DNA of 64,000 nt from contig NZ_JACLGO010000010.1 in assembly GCF_014219065.1 (NCBI RefSeq), forward strand, positions 72,157 through 136,156. The letters run 5' to 3'. Each line of letters opens with the position of its first letter. Position 1 is the stretch's first letter. The notes below the pieces were generated by a model. That model did not search any database. It had not been told where the DNA came from and was given only the letters and a program-made list of their open reading frames with translations. This stretch comes from Halopseudomonas xiamenensis (lineage in GTDB: Bacteria; Pseudomonadota; Gammaproteobacteria; Pseudomonadales; Pseudomonadaceae). The position numbers were made by a program, and so were the translations under genes. Of the stretch, positions 34,623 to 42,523 are shown piece by piece.

Positions 34623-35285
34623 CTACATGGGCTTGACCAGCAGCAGACCGCATCCGAACCCCTTGCTGTGACCGACACCTTCCAGTAATGCGGTGCGCAA
34701 ACGTTCCGGGTCGCTGACCTGGGCTACGCCCTGATAATCGAGACTGGAGTATTCGATATTGTTGCCCTTGCGTCGGAGCCGGTGTTGACGATAGCCATTC
34801 TGCAGCAGGCTTTCGGGCCTGATCGACAACCCCCAGTGTTCGGCACGTTCCAACAACCAGGCCCGGCCGGCTGCATCGCGTATCTCTGACAGCCGCTCCT
34901 GTTGCTGGCCAGTCGCGCTCTGTTTGGCATGCATCAGGACATCATGCCGGCGAGAGCGGCCACTTTCCTGGCGCACGCTGACCGTAGGATTGGCACGCAG
35001 ATCAAAGCGTAACCATGCCCCTTGTTCCAGTTGTGGTGCATAAGGTTTGCTCTTGATATCGAACAAGCCTGAGTCCGGTTGCGGTGGGCGGGCGGATACA
35101 ACGTAGAAGCTGCGCTCGTCCTCCAGGCGTCGAAACAGAAAGTCCCGGGGCATGTCATCCCCGGGAAACAGCCGCCAGATCAATGCGTGATCCCGGTAGG
35201 GCTCACCGTGTCGTGCCAGATTGCGCAGCCAGTCATCCTGTCTCAGGCTGGCCACCAGGCGGACATGGGAAAAATAATGGCTCAT
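34623..35285 (-). CDS. cas6e: Cas6e crRNA-processing endonuclease
   Basis: This 220-residue protein starts MSHYFSHVRLV; its ATG overlaps the cas5e stop as ATGA. It carries the family's early YRDHALIWRLFPGD segment with the catalytic-type His, and a C-terminal glycine-rich loop GVGHSKGFGCGLLLVKPM that positions RNA. It cleaves the repeat hairpin and stays bound to the crRNA in Cascade. Its recognition hairpin in this genome, CCCCGC...GCGGGG, is also present in the solitary repeat at 39607-39635. Confidence 0.93.
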   Translation of the reverse strand: MSHYFSHVRLVASLRQDDWLRNLARHGEPYRDHALIWRLFPGDDMPRDFLFRRLEDERSFYVVSARPPQPDSGLFDIKSKPYAPQLEQGAWLRFDLRANPTVSVRQESGRSRRHDVLMHAKQSATGQQQERLSEIRDAAGRAWLLERAEHWGLSIRPESLLQNGYRQHRLRRKGNNIEYSSLDYQGVAQVSDPERLRTALLEGVGHSKGFGCGLLLVKPM

Positions 35286-36049
35286 GCCTGCTCTCCCTCG
35301 CTCAGAGCTACCCATTCACGGCGCGGTGCGAACTGCCAGCGAGTACGTGACAGCGGCTGGTCGTGGCGCACCGCTTCGAAGCTGGGTTGCAGACCTGCTT
35401 CCATACCGTCCTCCCAGTAGTAGCGCACCTGTTTTATGCGGAACGCCTGGCGATCCTGTCGATTTGGCCAGCTCTGCTGCGGCTGGTGCTTATCCAGCAA
35501 CCCCAGCAATGAGGGCCATGTCATGTCATCCAGCGCCTCACGCAGAGTGGTGGTTGCCGCGCGTTGCGGTAATAACGGCAAGGCCAGTGGACAGGATTTG
35601 CGTCCCAGGTAGAGGGGAAAGTGCGGTTGGCGCAGTGCCTGCGCCAGCGTGTCCAGATCGGCAGGCGCCTCCGGCAAGGCTTCCACTGCCACCAGCGCCA
35701 GACTGTCGCAACGGTATTCCCGCGCAGAAAGGATGGTGTCTACCTTGGCTGCCGCCAGTTCCTGGCGGCGCGAGCGGAACTGGAACTTGCGCGGTGCAAC
35801 GCCTACCTGAATCGTATGGTAGTCACGCAACGGTGAGCCTGTGCTCTCCAGCTTGATACCGAAGCGATAGCCAGCGGTCAGCGCTCTCTGACCAGACTCA
35901 TCGTCTCGTGTGATGCCCAGTGTGGCACCCAGCAGCCCCAGCAGCGCAGAGCGAGAAGGGTGTGCCGCCGAGTGCCGCAATTCGCCCACCGCGATCTCGC
36001 CCCAGCTGGCCAGCGGCCCGTAGAGGCGCAGCAGCAGATAGTCTGTCAT
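35282..36049 (-). CDS. cas5e: Cas5e Cascade subunit
   Basis: This 255-residue protein has the typical Cas5 start LLLRLYGPLASWGE and the GELRHSAAHPSRSALLGLLGA region (given in part), the glycine-rich RAMP motif. It caps the 5' handle of the crRNA in Cascade. It begins 2 bp after cas7e and overlaps cas6e by 4 bp, giving a compact coupled operon. Confidence 0.93.
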   Translation of the reverse strand: MTDYLLLRLYGPLASWGEIAVGELRHSAAHPSRSALLGLLGATLGITRDDESGQRALTAGYRFGIKLESTGSPLRDYHTIQVGVAPRKFQFRSRRQELAAAKVDTILSAREYRCDSLALVAVEALPEAPADLDTLAQALRQPHFPLYLGRKSCPLALPLLPQRAATTTLREALDDMTWPSLLGLLDKHQPQQSWPNRQDRQAFRIKQVRYYWEDGMEAGLQPSFEAVRHDQPLSRTRWQFAPRREWVALSEGEQA

Positions 36050-36051
36050 GG

Positions 36052-37086
36052 CTACTCCTGAGCAACGAAGTCAAGCAACTCGGCCAGCGAGCCTTCGCCC
36101 GTAAGCACATTGAACTGGTTTCGGCTGTCGGCACAGGCGCCGTAAACCTTGTCCATGTTGTCGCGTACCTGCTCCAGCACCTGTACCGCAGCATGGGCAT
36201 AATCATCACCGGTGACCGGCTTGACGAAGGCCAGGGAAAGCGACCGGGGTTGCTGTGAACCCTTTTCCGCCAATGCATAGTGGGCATAGGCGCGGCTGGC
36301 GAAGCTGTTCTGCTTGCCGCTGGGGCCGACGGTCAGTGCGGCCTGCATGAGCGCGCGCAGTGCCTTTTGCGTGAGGGCTTCGTCGTCACCCAGATTCTGC
36401 TTCAACAGGTCACGGTCGATGCACAGGTACTGGTAGAACACGGCGGCGGCGAAGCCGGACTCACCAATATGAGCGGCGCCGGGATCGTCGCGGTTGAGAT
36501 CATCGACTGCGGTGAAGTAGTCATCTTCGATGGCAGAAGCATGTACGCCCAGGGCATGGGCTACCTGTACTGCGGCCTCGCCGTTGAATTGCGTCTTGGA
36601 GGCCAGCATGCGCCCGAACATGGCAATATCCACTGCCGTCTGGGTGTGCAGCAGACTGTCCAGCTCTTCATCGGTAGGGGCGCGCTTTTCCTGGGCCAGC
36701 GTGGCAACCAGCGCATCCAGAGTAGCTCGCTCCTGCGGTGCAATATGCACCAATTGCTCGATTTCCAGCGGATTGTCCTTCTTCGCTGCGCCGTAGACTC
36801 TGGCGATCTGCCCGGCCCAGTCCCTAGCCTGCTTTTCAGCGATGCCCGCAGTGGTCAGGGCATCGAACACTTCGACACCCAGACGCTTGGTGCGTGTGCC
36901 GATGTTGCCGGCCAGCTCCTGCTGGAACAGCTCCGATGTGCGCCAGGCACGCTTGAGGCTTTGCGAGGATACCCGCAGACGTTCGATACCTCCCATGCGC
37001 GCGGTCTTGGGGTTACCCAGGTCGTCGCGGTTGAGGTTGGCGGGCGGGTAGGAAATCAGCATATGCAGCTGGACGAAACGAGTCAT
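36052..37086 (-). CDS. cas7e: Cas7e (Cse4/CasC) Cascade backbone
   Basis: This 344-residue protein begins FVQLHMLISYPPANLNRDDLG and includes PKTARMGGIERLRVSSQSLKRAWR (in part), both diagnostic for CasC. Six copies form the crRNA-binding filament. The ATG overlaps the cse2 stop by 4 bp. Near residues 250-270 the conserved GPSGKQNSFASRAYA segment is present, so the protein looks intact. Confidence 0.94.
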   Translation of the reverse strand: MTRFVQLHMLISYPPANLNRDDLGNPKTARMGGIERLRVSSQSLKRAWRTSELFQQELAGNIGTRTKRLGVEVFDALTTAGIAEKQARDWAGQIARVYGAAKKDNPLEIEQLVHIAPQERATLDALVATLAQEKRAPTDEELDSLLHTQTAVDIAMFGRMLASKTQFNGEAAVQVAHALGVHASAIEDDYFTAVDDLNRDDPGAAHIGESGFAAAVFYQYLCIDRDLLKQNLGDDEALTQKALRALMQAALTVGPSGKQNSFASRAYAHYALAEKGSQQPRSLSLAFVKPVTGDDYAHAAVQVLEQVRDNMDKVYGACADSRNQFNVLTGEGSLAELLDFVAQE

Positions 37087-37724
37087 GCGGTCAACTCCTT
37101 GTTGGATACGGGTTCCACGGCTGCTGCCTGCTCCCGCTTGCTTAGGTAATAATCACAGGCCCAGTGAAACTTGATGCCATCACTGGCGCGAAGGGCGGAT
37201 TGCCCGAGTTCCATTTGCCAGTTCAACAGGTCGTCGGCCAGCCGCGCTACATCCGCCGAGCCCTCGGCCAGTTGAACTGCGCGCCGCCAATGACGGAACA
37301 GGTCATGCAGAGTAGAGCTGCGTTGCATGGTCTTGAAGCGCAGCTCGCTCATCCTGGGGCGCTCATTGTCCGCGCCGTGGCCAAGATGCCAGGCTAGGCT
37401 TTTATTGTCCTGCGCATCGCTCTTAATGGTAGCCAGCACACCCGCCACCCACGCCACTCGTTCATAGCTGATGGGCTGGTCGGACAGAAAGCCTGCATTA
37501 TCGTCCAGCGCAATCAGGCGCTCGGCCAGCAACAGGGTGGCGGCCTGACTCAGCAGTTCCTCGGCATCCTTGCAGCGACGCAGCTGGGCCCGCTCGCCGC
37601 GACCCATTGCCCAGAGTCCGCCGGGTAAAGGCGGATCTTCGGCCTGGCGTGGTTGCAAGGCTCGCCACCAATCGCGTACCCAGCGTTGCTGAGCGTCGTT
37701 CAGTTTGAGTCTTCTGGGTTTCAT
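37083..37724 (-). CDS. cse2: Cse2 (CasB, Cas11e) Cascade small subunit
   Basis: This 213-residue helical protein starts MKPRRLKLNDAQ; its ATG overlaps the cas8e stop (ATGA). It contains the I-E small-subunit segment LAWHLGHGADNERPRMSELRFKTM (seen in pieces) and RHWRRAVQLAEG. Two copies stabilise the target DNA R-loop. Length and operon position are normal. Confidence 0.92.
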   Translation of the reverse strand: MKPRRLKLNDAQQRWVRDWWRALQPRQAEDPPLPGGLWAMGRGERAQLRRCKDAEELLSQAATLLLAERLIALDDNAGFLSDQPISYERVAWVAGVLATIKSDAQDNKSLAWHLGHGADNERPRMSELRFKTMQRSSTLHDLFRHWRRAVQLAEGSADVARLADDLLNWQMELGQSALRASDGIKFHWACDYYLSKREQAAAVEPVSNKELTA

Positions 37725-39274
37725 GCCGGCTCCTTGTGATGGCGATTTACAACTTCCCACAACGGCTTCAACGTCTTGCCGCTGTTGAGGTCCCTGGTTA
37801 ACGCTGCCCTGGCCTTGATCACGCGCTGCATGTCCTGATGCTCGAATGGACTGCTCAATACCCAATGATCAAAGAGATCCAGCATCAGCCGACGTGTTTC
37901 CAGAAGCCAGCGGCGGTAGATAGGGGCCAGTTTTGCCTTGCTGTCGAAATCCAGCACGGCCAATTCATCCAGCAGTCGATAGAAAATGGCTTCCGAACCT
38001 TGCCAGAAGCTCTGTGGGACTGCGGGTTCATTACCGGCATCACCGGGACGGCGGAACCAGGCGGCCTTGACTTGTCTGTGTAATGTGCTCGCCATCTCCT
38101 CGGCGGAGTCGAGCAACTGTTTTACGGTCTTGGTGAAAGGGCGGAGCACATCAGATTCGATGACATGCACCGGCAGGGTGCTGTCGTACCAGCAAAGGGA
38201 CTTCATGTTCGACATCGAAAATCCGAAGCACCATAGCCGCGCCTGCGGGCTGCGCACCTTGGTTGTGAAGTGGGACACCACCTTGGCGGCGTCAGGCTGG
38301 TGGGTGTCGTTGCCCAATACCAACCCCAGCCAGTCTCGATAGCCGCGACCGGCTTGGTGCCCCTTGCTGGATATGGGCGGTTTTTCACCCTTGGCGTCCA
38401 GGCTATAGGGCGTCAGCGGATGTACCCAGGTGCCGGTATAGTTGGTGCCGCCATGGCGAGTGCGGTAGTGGCGAATCAAGCGTACGTTCGTCGCGGCGCA
38501 GACAGCGCATGGGCCCTGATCCACAGTCGAAGCATCCAGTCGGATACGACGGGGCATGCTCCAGTAGGCTTGTAACGGATGCACGGATTCTGGCGGAGTG
38601 TCCTGCCCGCTCTTGTCGTCGCTGGTGCGGGTGGGTGCCAACCAGGGCAGCACGTCGCTCAACTCTTTCACCGGCGGATGGTCAAGGGCGTCCAGTGGTA
38701 TCACATTGAGCCAGAGTTTCTGCCACAAGGTCGCGTTTTCATCGGCAGGCAGCAGTAGGGTGGTCAGCGGGCCGCCGCCACGCAGCGAGGTGCGAACGCC
38801 ACGCCCGCCGGAAGGCGCATTGATCTGCAGAGTGAGCAGCGCCTGGGTGAAGCAGGCTTCGCACAGTCCATGATCTGATGCCGGCTTGTTGAAATAACGG
38901 TTGCTGGAGGAGCCGGCGTCGATTAACAGCTCCAGTACCGGTAGCTGGTTGACTTCATCCGGCAGCGCCAGATCCTGCATGAAGGCAGGGCCGTCGTTTT
39001 CCAGCAGAAATGCATGTTTGAAGGGTTCGAAGGCTGCCTGCAGTTCCTCATGGGTTGGTGGCCTGTTGTAGCGGTCTCGCCACTCCTTCACATCCCGTGG
39101 GGCGTAAGCGATTTGCAGCAGGCCGATCAGGAACTGATAGAGCGCGCCGCGAAAGTCCGGGCGGGGCGAGTAGATATCCAGCCAATTGGCATCACCTAGC
39201 TCCGCTACTGATACTGCACCTTGGCCACCACGACTGCAGATCCCTTGCAACCAACGCTCTGCTGTTAAGTTCAT
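37721..39274 (-). CDS. cas8e: Cas8e (Cse1/CasA) Cascade large subunit
   Basis: This 517-residue protein has the Cse1 pattern: VSVAELGDANWLDIYSPRPDF near the start, the conserved NKPASDHGLCEACFTQALLTLQ region (in parts), a CAVCAATNVRLIRHYRTRHGGTNYTGTW zinc-like loop (in parts) and a C-terminal four-helix bundle. Cas8e recognises the PAM and recruits Cas3. Its ATG is only two bases after the stop of the -1 frame of the small ORF at 39277-39425, hinting at translational coupling with that peptide. Confidence 0.92.
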   Translation of the reverse strand: MNLTAERWLQGICSRGGQGAVSVAELGDANWLDIYSPRPDFRGALYQFLIGLLQIAYAPRDVKEWRDRYNRPPTHEELQAAFEPFKHAFLLENDGPAFMQDLALPDEVNQLPVLELLIDAGSSSNRYFNKPASDHGLCEACFTQALLTLQINAPSGGRGVRTSLRGGGPLTTLLLPADENATLWQKLWLNVIPLDALDHPPVKELSDVLPWLAPTRTSDDKSGQDTPPESVHPLQAYWSMPRRIRLDASTVDQGPCAVCAATNVRLIRHYRTRHGGTNYTGTWVHPLTPYSLDAKGEKPPISSKGHQAGRGYRDWLGLVLGNDTHQPDAAKVVSHFTTKVRSPQARLWCFGFSMSNMKSLCWYDSTLPVHVIESDVLRPFTKTVKQLLDSAEEMASTLHRQVKAAWFRRPGDAGNEPAVPQSFWQGSEAIFYRLLDELAVLDFDSKAKLAPIYRRWLLETRRLMLDLFDHWVLSSPFEHQDMQRVIKARAALTRDLNSGKTLKPLWEVVNRHHKEPA

Positions 39275-39276
39275 AT

Positions 39277-39425
39277 CTAATCCCTGTCAATGCTGATGGT
39301 CAGCCTAAATCTCTTTATCGTGGTGATAAATCCCCACAACAGAAGTGCCCCTACAAAAAAGCTAACAGGCCAAGTTCTGCGCCTCCTGCCTCAGAAATCC
39401 CAAGTCCAGCTATAAAAGCTCGCAT
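39277..39425 (-). CDS. Small membrane peptide upstream of cas8e, apparent -1 frameshift
   Basis: ATG at 39425-39423 follows GGAGGA with 7-base spacing. The zero frame encodes 24 residues (MRAFIAGLGISEAGG, AELGLLAFL) and stops at 39351. The final codons form the heptamer T TTT TTG in the correct frame for -1 slippage. The -1 frame continues for 25 residues, VGALLLWGFITTIKRF then RLTISIDRD, and stops two bases before cas8e. The joined 49-residue product would have one clear membrane segment and a basic C-terminal flank. It may be a programmed frameshift, a decayed gene, or a base-count error in the six-T run. CGA, ATA and TTA codons are unlike the neighbouring core genes. Function unknown. Confidence 0.45.
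39314..39330. promoter_or_regulatory. Short inverted repeat upstream of cas8e
   Basis: TTTATC / GATAAA arms surround GTGGT, about 40-60 bp upstream of the cas8e start. It could be an operator, or a small hairpin about 23 bases after the slippery heptamer. It overlaps the -1 frame of the small ORF, so any regulatory role is uncertain. Confidence 0.35.
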
Positions 39426-39432
39426 GCCCGTC

Positions 39433-39459
39433 TCCTCCAAATCCTGCAATGTTGGAGGA
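39433..39459 (-). promoter_or_regulatory. Hairpin sequestering the Shine-Dalgarno of the small ORF
   Basis: TCCTCCAA and TTGGAGGA form an 8-bp perfect stem around an 11-base loop. On the minus strand the 3' arm contains the GGAGGA that serves ATG 39425. The stem would therefore hide the ribosome site unless opened, so translation of the small peptide looks controlled. Confidence 0.6.
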
Positions 39460-39488
39460 AGTAAAACATTGAGAGGTATTTTTTTCAA
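39460..39488 (-). promoter_or_regulatory. Promoter for the small ORF and possibly the cas8e operon
   Basis: On the minus strand TTGAAA (39488-39483) and TTTACT (39465-39460) are separated by 17 bases, a good sigma-70 layout. Transcription would begin near 39453, right at the 5' arm of the Shine-Dalgarno hairpin. The plus strand here reads AAG followed by a stretch containing TGAGAGGT. The same octamer occurs in the sequence after the solitary repeat, so the promoter may be a Cascade target. Confidence 0.5.
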
Positions 39489-39606
39489 GGCTTGTTAGCT
39501 TTTTGAAATTTATTGTGAGGAACAAGCCCTTCACTTCAGATATCATTCTCCTAGCCACTTCCTTTCCTACAAGAGAGGATGAACCGGCTTGCTAGCTGTT
39601 CTAAGC

Positions 39607-39635
39607 ATGTTCCCCGCCTTTGCGGGGATTAGTTT
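39607..39635 (+). repeat. Solitary degenerate CRISPR repeat between cas3 and cas8e
   Basis: Aligned with the 29-bp array repeat, 21 positions match, including TGTTCCCCGC and TGCGGGGATTA as unbroken blocks. The differences are confined to the loop and the ends. The hairpin stem needed by Cas6e is intact. Orientation is opposite to the cas genes, so a crRNA-like RNA would be made from the plus strand and run into the antisense of the cas3 3' end. No second repeat follows within a spacer length. A simple terminator is an alternative reading, since TTAGTTTTATT follows the stem. Confidence 0.7.
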
Positions 39636-39641
39636 TATTGG

Positions 39642-39672
39642 AATGAGAGGTGTCAAAAATAGCGCCTCTCAC
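39642..39672 (-). terminator. Hairpin at the cas3 stop codon
   Basis: GAGAGGTG (39645-39652) pairs with CGCCTCTC (39663-39670), an 8-bp stem with one G-T pair and a 10-base A-rich loop. It covers the cas3 stop at 39669-39671. There is no T tract on the minus strand, so it may block 3' exonucleases or mark the cas3 transcript end rather than terminate strongly. Confidence 0.35.
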
Positions 39673-42398
39673 CAACTCAGCCCGCTGCGCTGGTCATAAC
39701 GCATCTCCAGAACCCTTCCCCGTTCATCTTGCACTTTCGCCAGCAATGCACCTTCTTTCTCCAACAACGGCAGAATGAATGCTGGCTCTTCCAGCAGTCG
39801 CCAACCGCTGCGCAGTTGCTGCAAAGCACTGTCGAATCGTTGTTGCCAATCCGGGGCCAGTGACTGGGCGTAGCCTGTGTGAATGCGCACTGCTGACTGC
39901 TCCCAGCAATAGGCGCCTTCATTGCGTAATGGCTGCAGTTCGCCGTCGCGCCATAGCGCCAGGTACAGGGTCAGCGTTTCATCGCCAAGCCGAGTCGGTA
40001 CCTGATGCTCTTCATACCAGCGATCGCTGCTGTCAATGCAATAGCCCTTGTTCAGTTTCAGCGCATTGAAATGCGCCTGGCTTTTCATCGCCATGTCCTT
40101 GCCGGCCTGATCCTGGCTGGCCTTGCTCAAGGCGTCGGGCACTTCTTCGGCCTGTTCGCCATACACTGCTTCGACCAGTTCGCGCACGGCACCGGGTTGT
40201 CCCGCTTCGCCGGGAGTGATGATGCAGCCGGCGTGCAGCAGTGCGCGAGCACCCCGCCAGAGCGCACCGGCATCCGGGTAGACGAAGCAACCCTTGGGAA
40301 ACATCGCTGCATACCAGTCTGCCTTGGCGTCGGCAACTGGCTCCGGTGTCAGCAGGCAGAGTACCGGGGCCGGGCGTTGCTCGACGCCGTCTGCAGCCGG
40401 GTTGCCATCGGCCTGTCTGGCATGGCGTTGCAGGCGCCCGGCGCGCTGGATCAGCAGGTCGATGGGGGCCAGATCGGACACCATCAGATCCACATCGAAG
40501 TCCAGGCTCTGTTCCAGGACTTGCGTGCCGACCAACACCCGTCCGGCCCGTTCGGCACCGGTGGAATGCTTGCCGAACCGTGCCAGCACCTCGGCCTCGA
40601 TATCCAGACGGTCGCCCATGGCATAACGGCTATGGAACAGCTGCAGGTGTTCGGGTGGCAGATGCTCGGATAGCAAACGGTGGGCGCGGCGGGCGTCTGC
40701 CACCGTGTTGCGAATCCAGGCAACGCAGCGCCCGGCGCGGGCCTGCTCCGTGATCATCTCCAGTACGGCGGCTTCTTCATGCAGTGCCTGTACCTGCACT
40801 TTGCGCCGCACCTGTGGGCGGGTGGCGCAGGCATGCGCAACCAGCTCGCGACCAGCCCGTACCGCGAGGGGATAGCGTGCATCTGCGAGTCCTTCTCCGT
40901 CGTCGGTATTCAGGCCGAAACGGTAGGCGGCCAACAATCTGTCACGTGCCAGCAGCGGCAGGGTGGCCGACAGCAGGATGACGCTGCCGCCCTGCCGTGC
41001 ATGGGCCGTCAGCAGGGTTTCCAGCAGGGACATCATATAGGCGTCATAGGCGTGCACTTCGTCCACCAGCAGCACTTTGCCCGCAAGGCCGAGCAGGCGT
41101 AATGACTGGTGCCGGGCCGGTAGTACTGCCAGCAGGGCCTGGTCCAGCGTGCCGACACCGACTTCGGCCAGCAGCGCCTTCTTGCGGTTGTCAGCGAGCC
41201 AGGCGTTGCATTGGGCACTGGCCGAGCCTTCACCGGGCTGATAGGTGTGATCGCTGGGCTGTTCTTGCAGAATGCTCTGGCGAAAACCATCTACCAGTTG
41301 CCGCGCGCCATGGGCGAGAATCAGCGACGGTTGCGCATCGCTTGCATACAGGCGTTGGTAGACGCTGCCGACGCGCTGATACATCTGGTTTGCAGTAGCC
41401 ATGCTTGGGAGGGCGAAGTACAGCCCTTGTGCCCGCCCTGCCTGCATAAGGCGCTGGGTCAGGATCAGAGCTGCCTCGGTCTTGCCAGCGCCTGTTACGT
41501 CCTCCAGCAAGAACAGCTGGGGCCCGCTTTCCAGCTCCACCGTCGCCGCGTACTGCTGCAGGGGAGTTGGTTCACGCAGGTAGTCGAACAGGGCCAGGGG
41601 AGCAGGCCATTCACGCACTCCCTGCCCATGCAGACCTGCCATCGAGATGGCCTGAGTAGCCTGCGCCTGTGCATATGTCCAATACTTCGCAAGTGATCCC
41701 GGCTCGGCCCGATAGGGAAAGAACGCCTGGTTGGAGCCCAGCCAGTCCGCCAGTACCGACAGCCCCGCCAATCGCCATGTATGGCGTTTCAGGGCGACCA
41801 GATGTTCCCGGCCCGGCAGCGGAATATCTGTGGGTAACAGCAACTCTGCGATGTCAGCCATGAAGGATCGTGCGGCCCGGCGATCCGCTCGCAGAAAAAA
41901 CTCGCCAGCGTCCTGGGCTATCAGCCCGCCGCCTTCGTGTTCTTGTGGTGGCTTGCCATGATGGCCGACCACGCTGCGCACCCAGACACTCCAGAATTCG
42001 CTGGCACAATCCGGCAGAAAGTCAGCTTGCATACTGTCAACGGCTTCTTCACGCCAGAACATCCACCCCAGGGTGTCATGCCGCTGGGTATAAGGTTTGT
42101 CCTCATCTGCCGGGACAAGGTCGGGTGACAGATCAGGTACCAGCCCCTGAAAGGCGCGGGCGAACTTGCCCAAGTCATGCAATGCCAGAAAAAAGACGAA
42201 CAGGTGTTCGACGATTGCGGGAGGCCAGTCCAGTTCCTCGGCAAGGGAGTTCAGCGAAAACTGTGGCAAATCCAGCAAGGCACGCCCACAGGCTGATACG
42301 TCAAGAGAGTGGTAGGGCAGGAGATGGAACAAGTCCATGCCCTCATTGGCAGGAGACGCTTTACCCCAGTAGCGAAAATATGGATGCTCATCCAGCAT
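39669..42398 (-). CDS. cas3: Cas3 HD nuclease-helicase, type I-E
   Basis: This 909-residue protein starts at MLDEHPYFRYWGK, with GGAGAG seven bases upstream. The N-terminal HD domain shows HDLGKFARAFQ and VVGHHGKPP. The SF2 helicase shows Walker A DVTGAGKTEAALILTQ, Walker B LLVDEVHAYD, motif III LLSATLP and a C-terminal domain. Cas3 is recruited by Cascade and degrades the target strand. All visible catalytic motifs are intact, so interference should work. It is separated from cas8e by a 394-bp region holding the solitary repeat and the small ORF, so it probably has its own promoter. Confidence 0.95.
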   Translation of the reverse strand: MLDEHPYFRYWGKASPANEGMDLFHLLPYHSLDVSACGRALLDLPQFSLNSLAEELDWPPAIVEHLFVFFLALHDLGKFARAFQGLVPDLSPDLVPADEDKPYTQRHDTLGWMFWREEAVDSMQADFLPDCASEFWSVWVRSVVGHHGKPPQEHEGGGLIAQDAGEFFLRADRRAARSFMADIAELLLPTDIPLPGREHLVALKRHTWRLAGLSVLADWLGSNQAFFPYRAEPGSLAKYWTYAQAQATQAISMAGLHGQGVREWPAPLALFDYLREPTPLQQYAATVELESGPQLFLLEDVTGAGKTEAALILTQRLMQAGRAQGLYFALPSMATANQMYQRVGSVYQRLYASDAQPSLILAHGARQLVDGFRQSILQEQPSDHTYQPGEGSASAQCNAWLADNRKKALLAEVGVGTLDQALLAVLPARHQSLRLLGLAGKVLLVDEVHAYDAYMMSLLETLLTAHARQGGSVILLSATLPLLARDRLLAAYRFGLNTDDGEGLADARYPLAVRAGRELVAHACATRPQVRRKVQVQALHEEAAVLEMITEQARAGRCVAWIRNTVADARRAHRLLSEHLPPEHLQLFHSRYAMGDRLDIEAEVLARFGKHSTGAERAGRVLVGTQVLEQSLDFDVDLMVSDLAPIDLLIQRAGRLQRHARQADGNPAADGVEQRPAPVLCLLTPEPVADAKADWYAAMFPKGCFVYPDAGALWRGARALLHAGCIITPGEAGQPGAVRELVEAVYGEQAEEVPDALSKASQDQAGKDMAMKSQAHFNALKLNKGYCIDSSDRWYEEHQVPTRLGDETLTLYLALWRDGELQPLRNEGAYCWEQSAVRIHTGYAQSLAPDWQQRFDSALQQLRSGWRLLEEPAFILPLLEKEGALLAKVQDERGRVLEMRYDQRSGLSW

Positions 42399-42523
42399 GG
42401 TCCACTCTCCTGTCAGGCCATCAGTGATATTGCATGGTGCCACTATTAGCATGGATGTGCTGCGCTTTCATACCACAGTATCCCGCAGTTCTAACTTAAG
42501 GTGTTCCGCTGTAATTGCCGCTA

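Noticed and set aside
34113-34688. 191-codon plus-strand ORF opposite the KilA-N and cas6e genes
   Set aside because: The minus-strand KilA-N protein has a clear domain and operon fit; the plus-strand frame has no recognisable feature and is kept open partly by the palindrome.
39325-39350. Second half-repeat (TGTGGGGATTTATCA on the minus strand) as partner of the solitary repeat
   Set aside because: Only the 3' half resembles the repeat, in the other orientation, and it lacks the hairpin arm needed by Cas6e. It is part of the coding -1 frame of the small ORF.
39055-39498. 147-codon plus-strand ORF across the cas8e start and the intergenic region
   Set aside because: It is antisense to cas8e for over half its length, has no plausible ribosome site or domain, and covers the small minus-strand ORF and promoter, which explain the region better.
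39611-39640. Solitary repeat read as an ordinary Rho-independent terminator
   Set aside because: The stem is followed by ATTAGTTTTATT, but 21 of 29 positions match the CRISPR repeat including both flanks of the stem. No plus-strand gene ends there, so a terminator alone does not explain it. Kept as an alternative.
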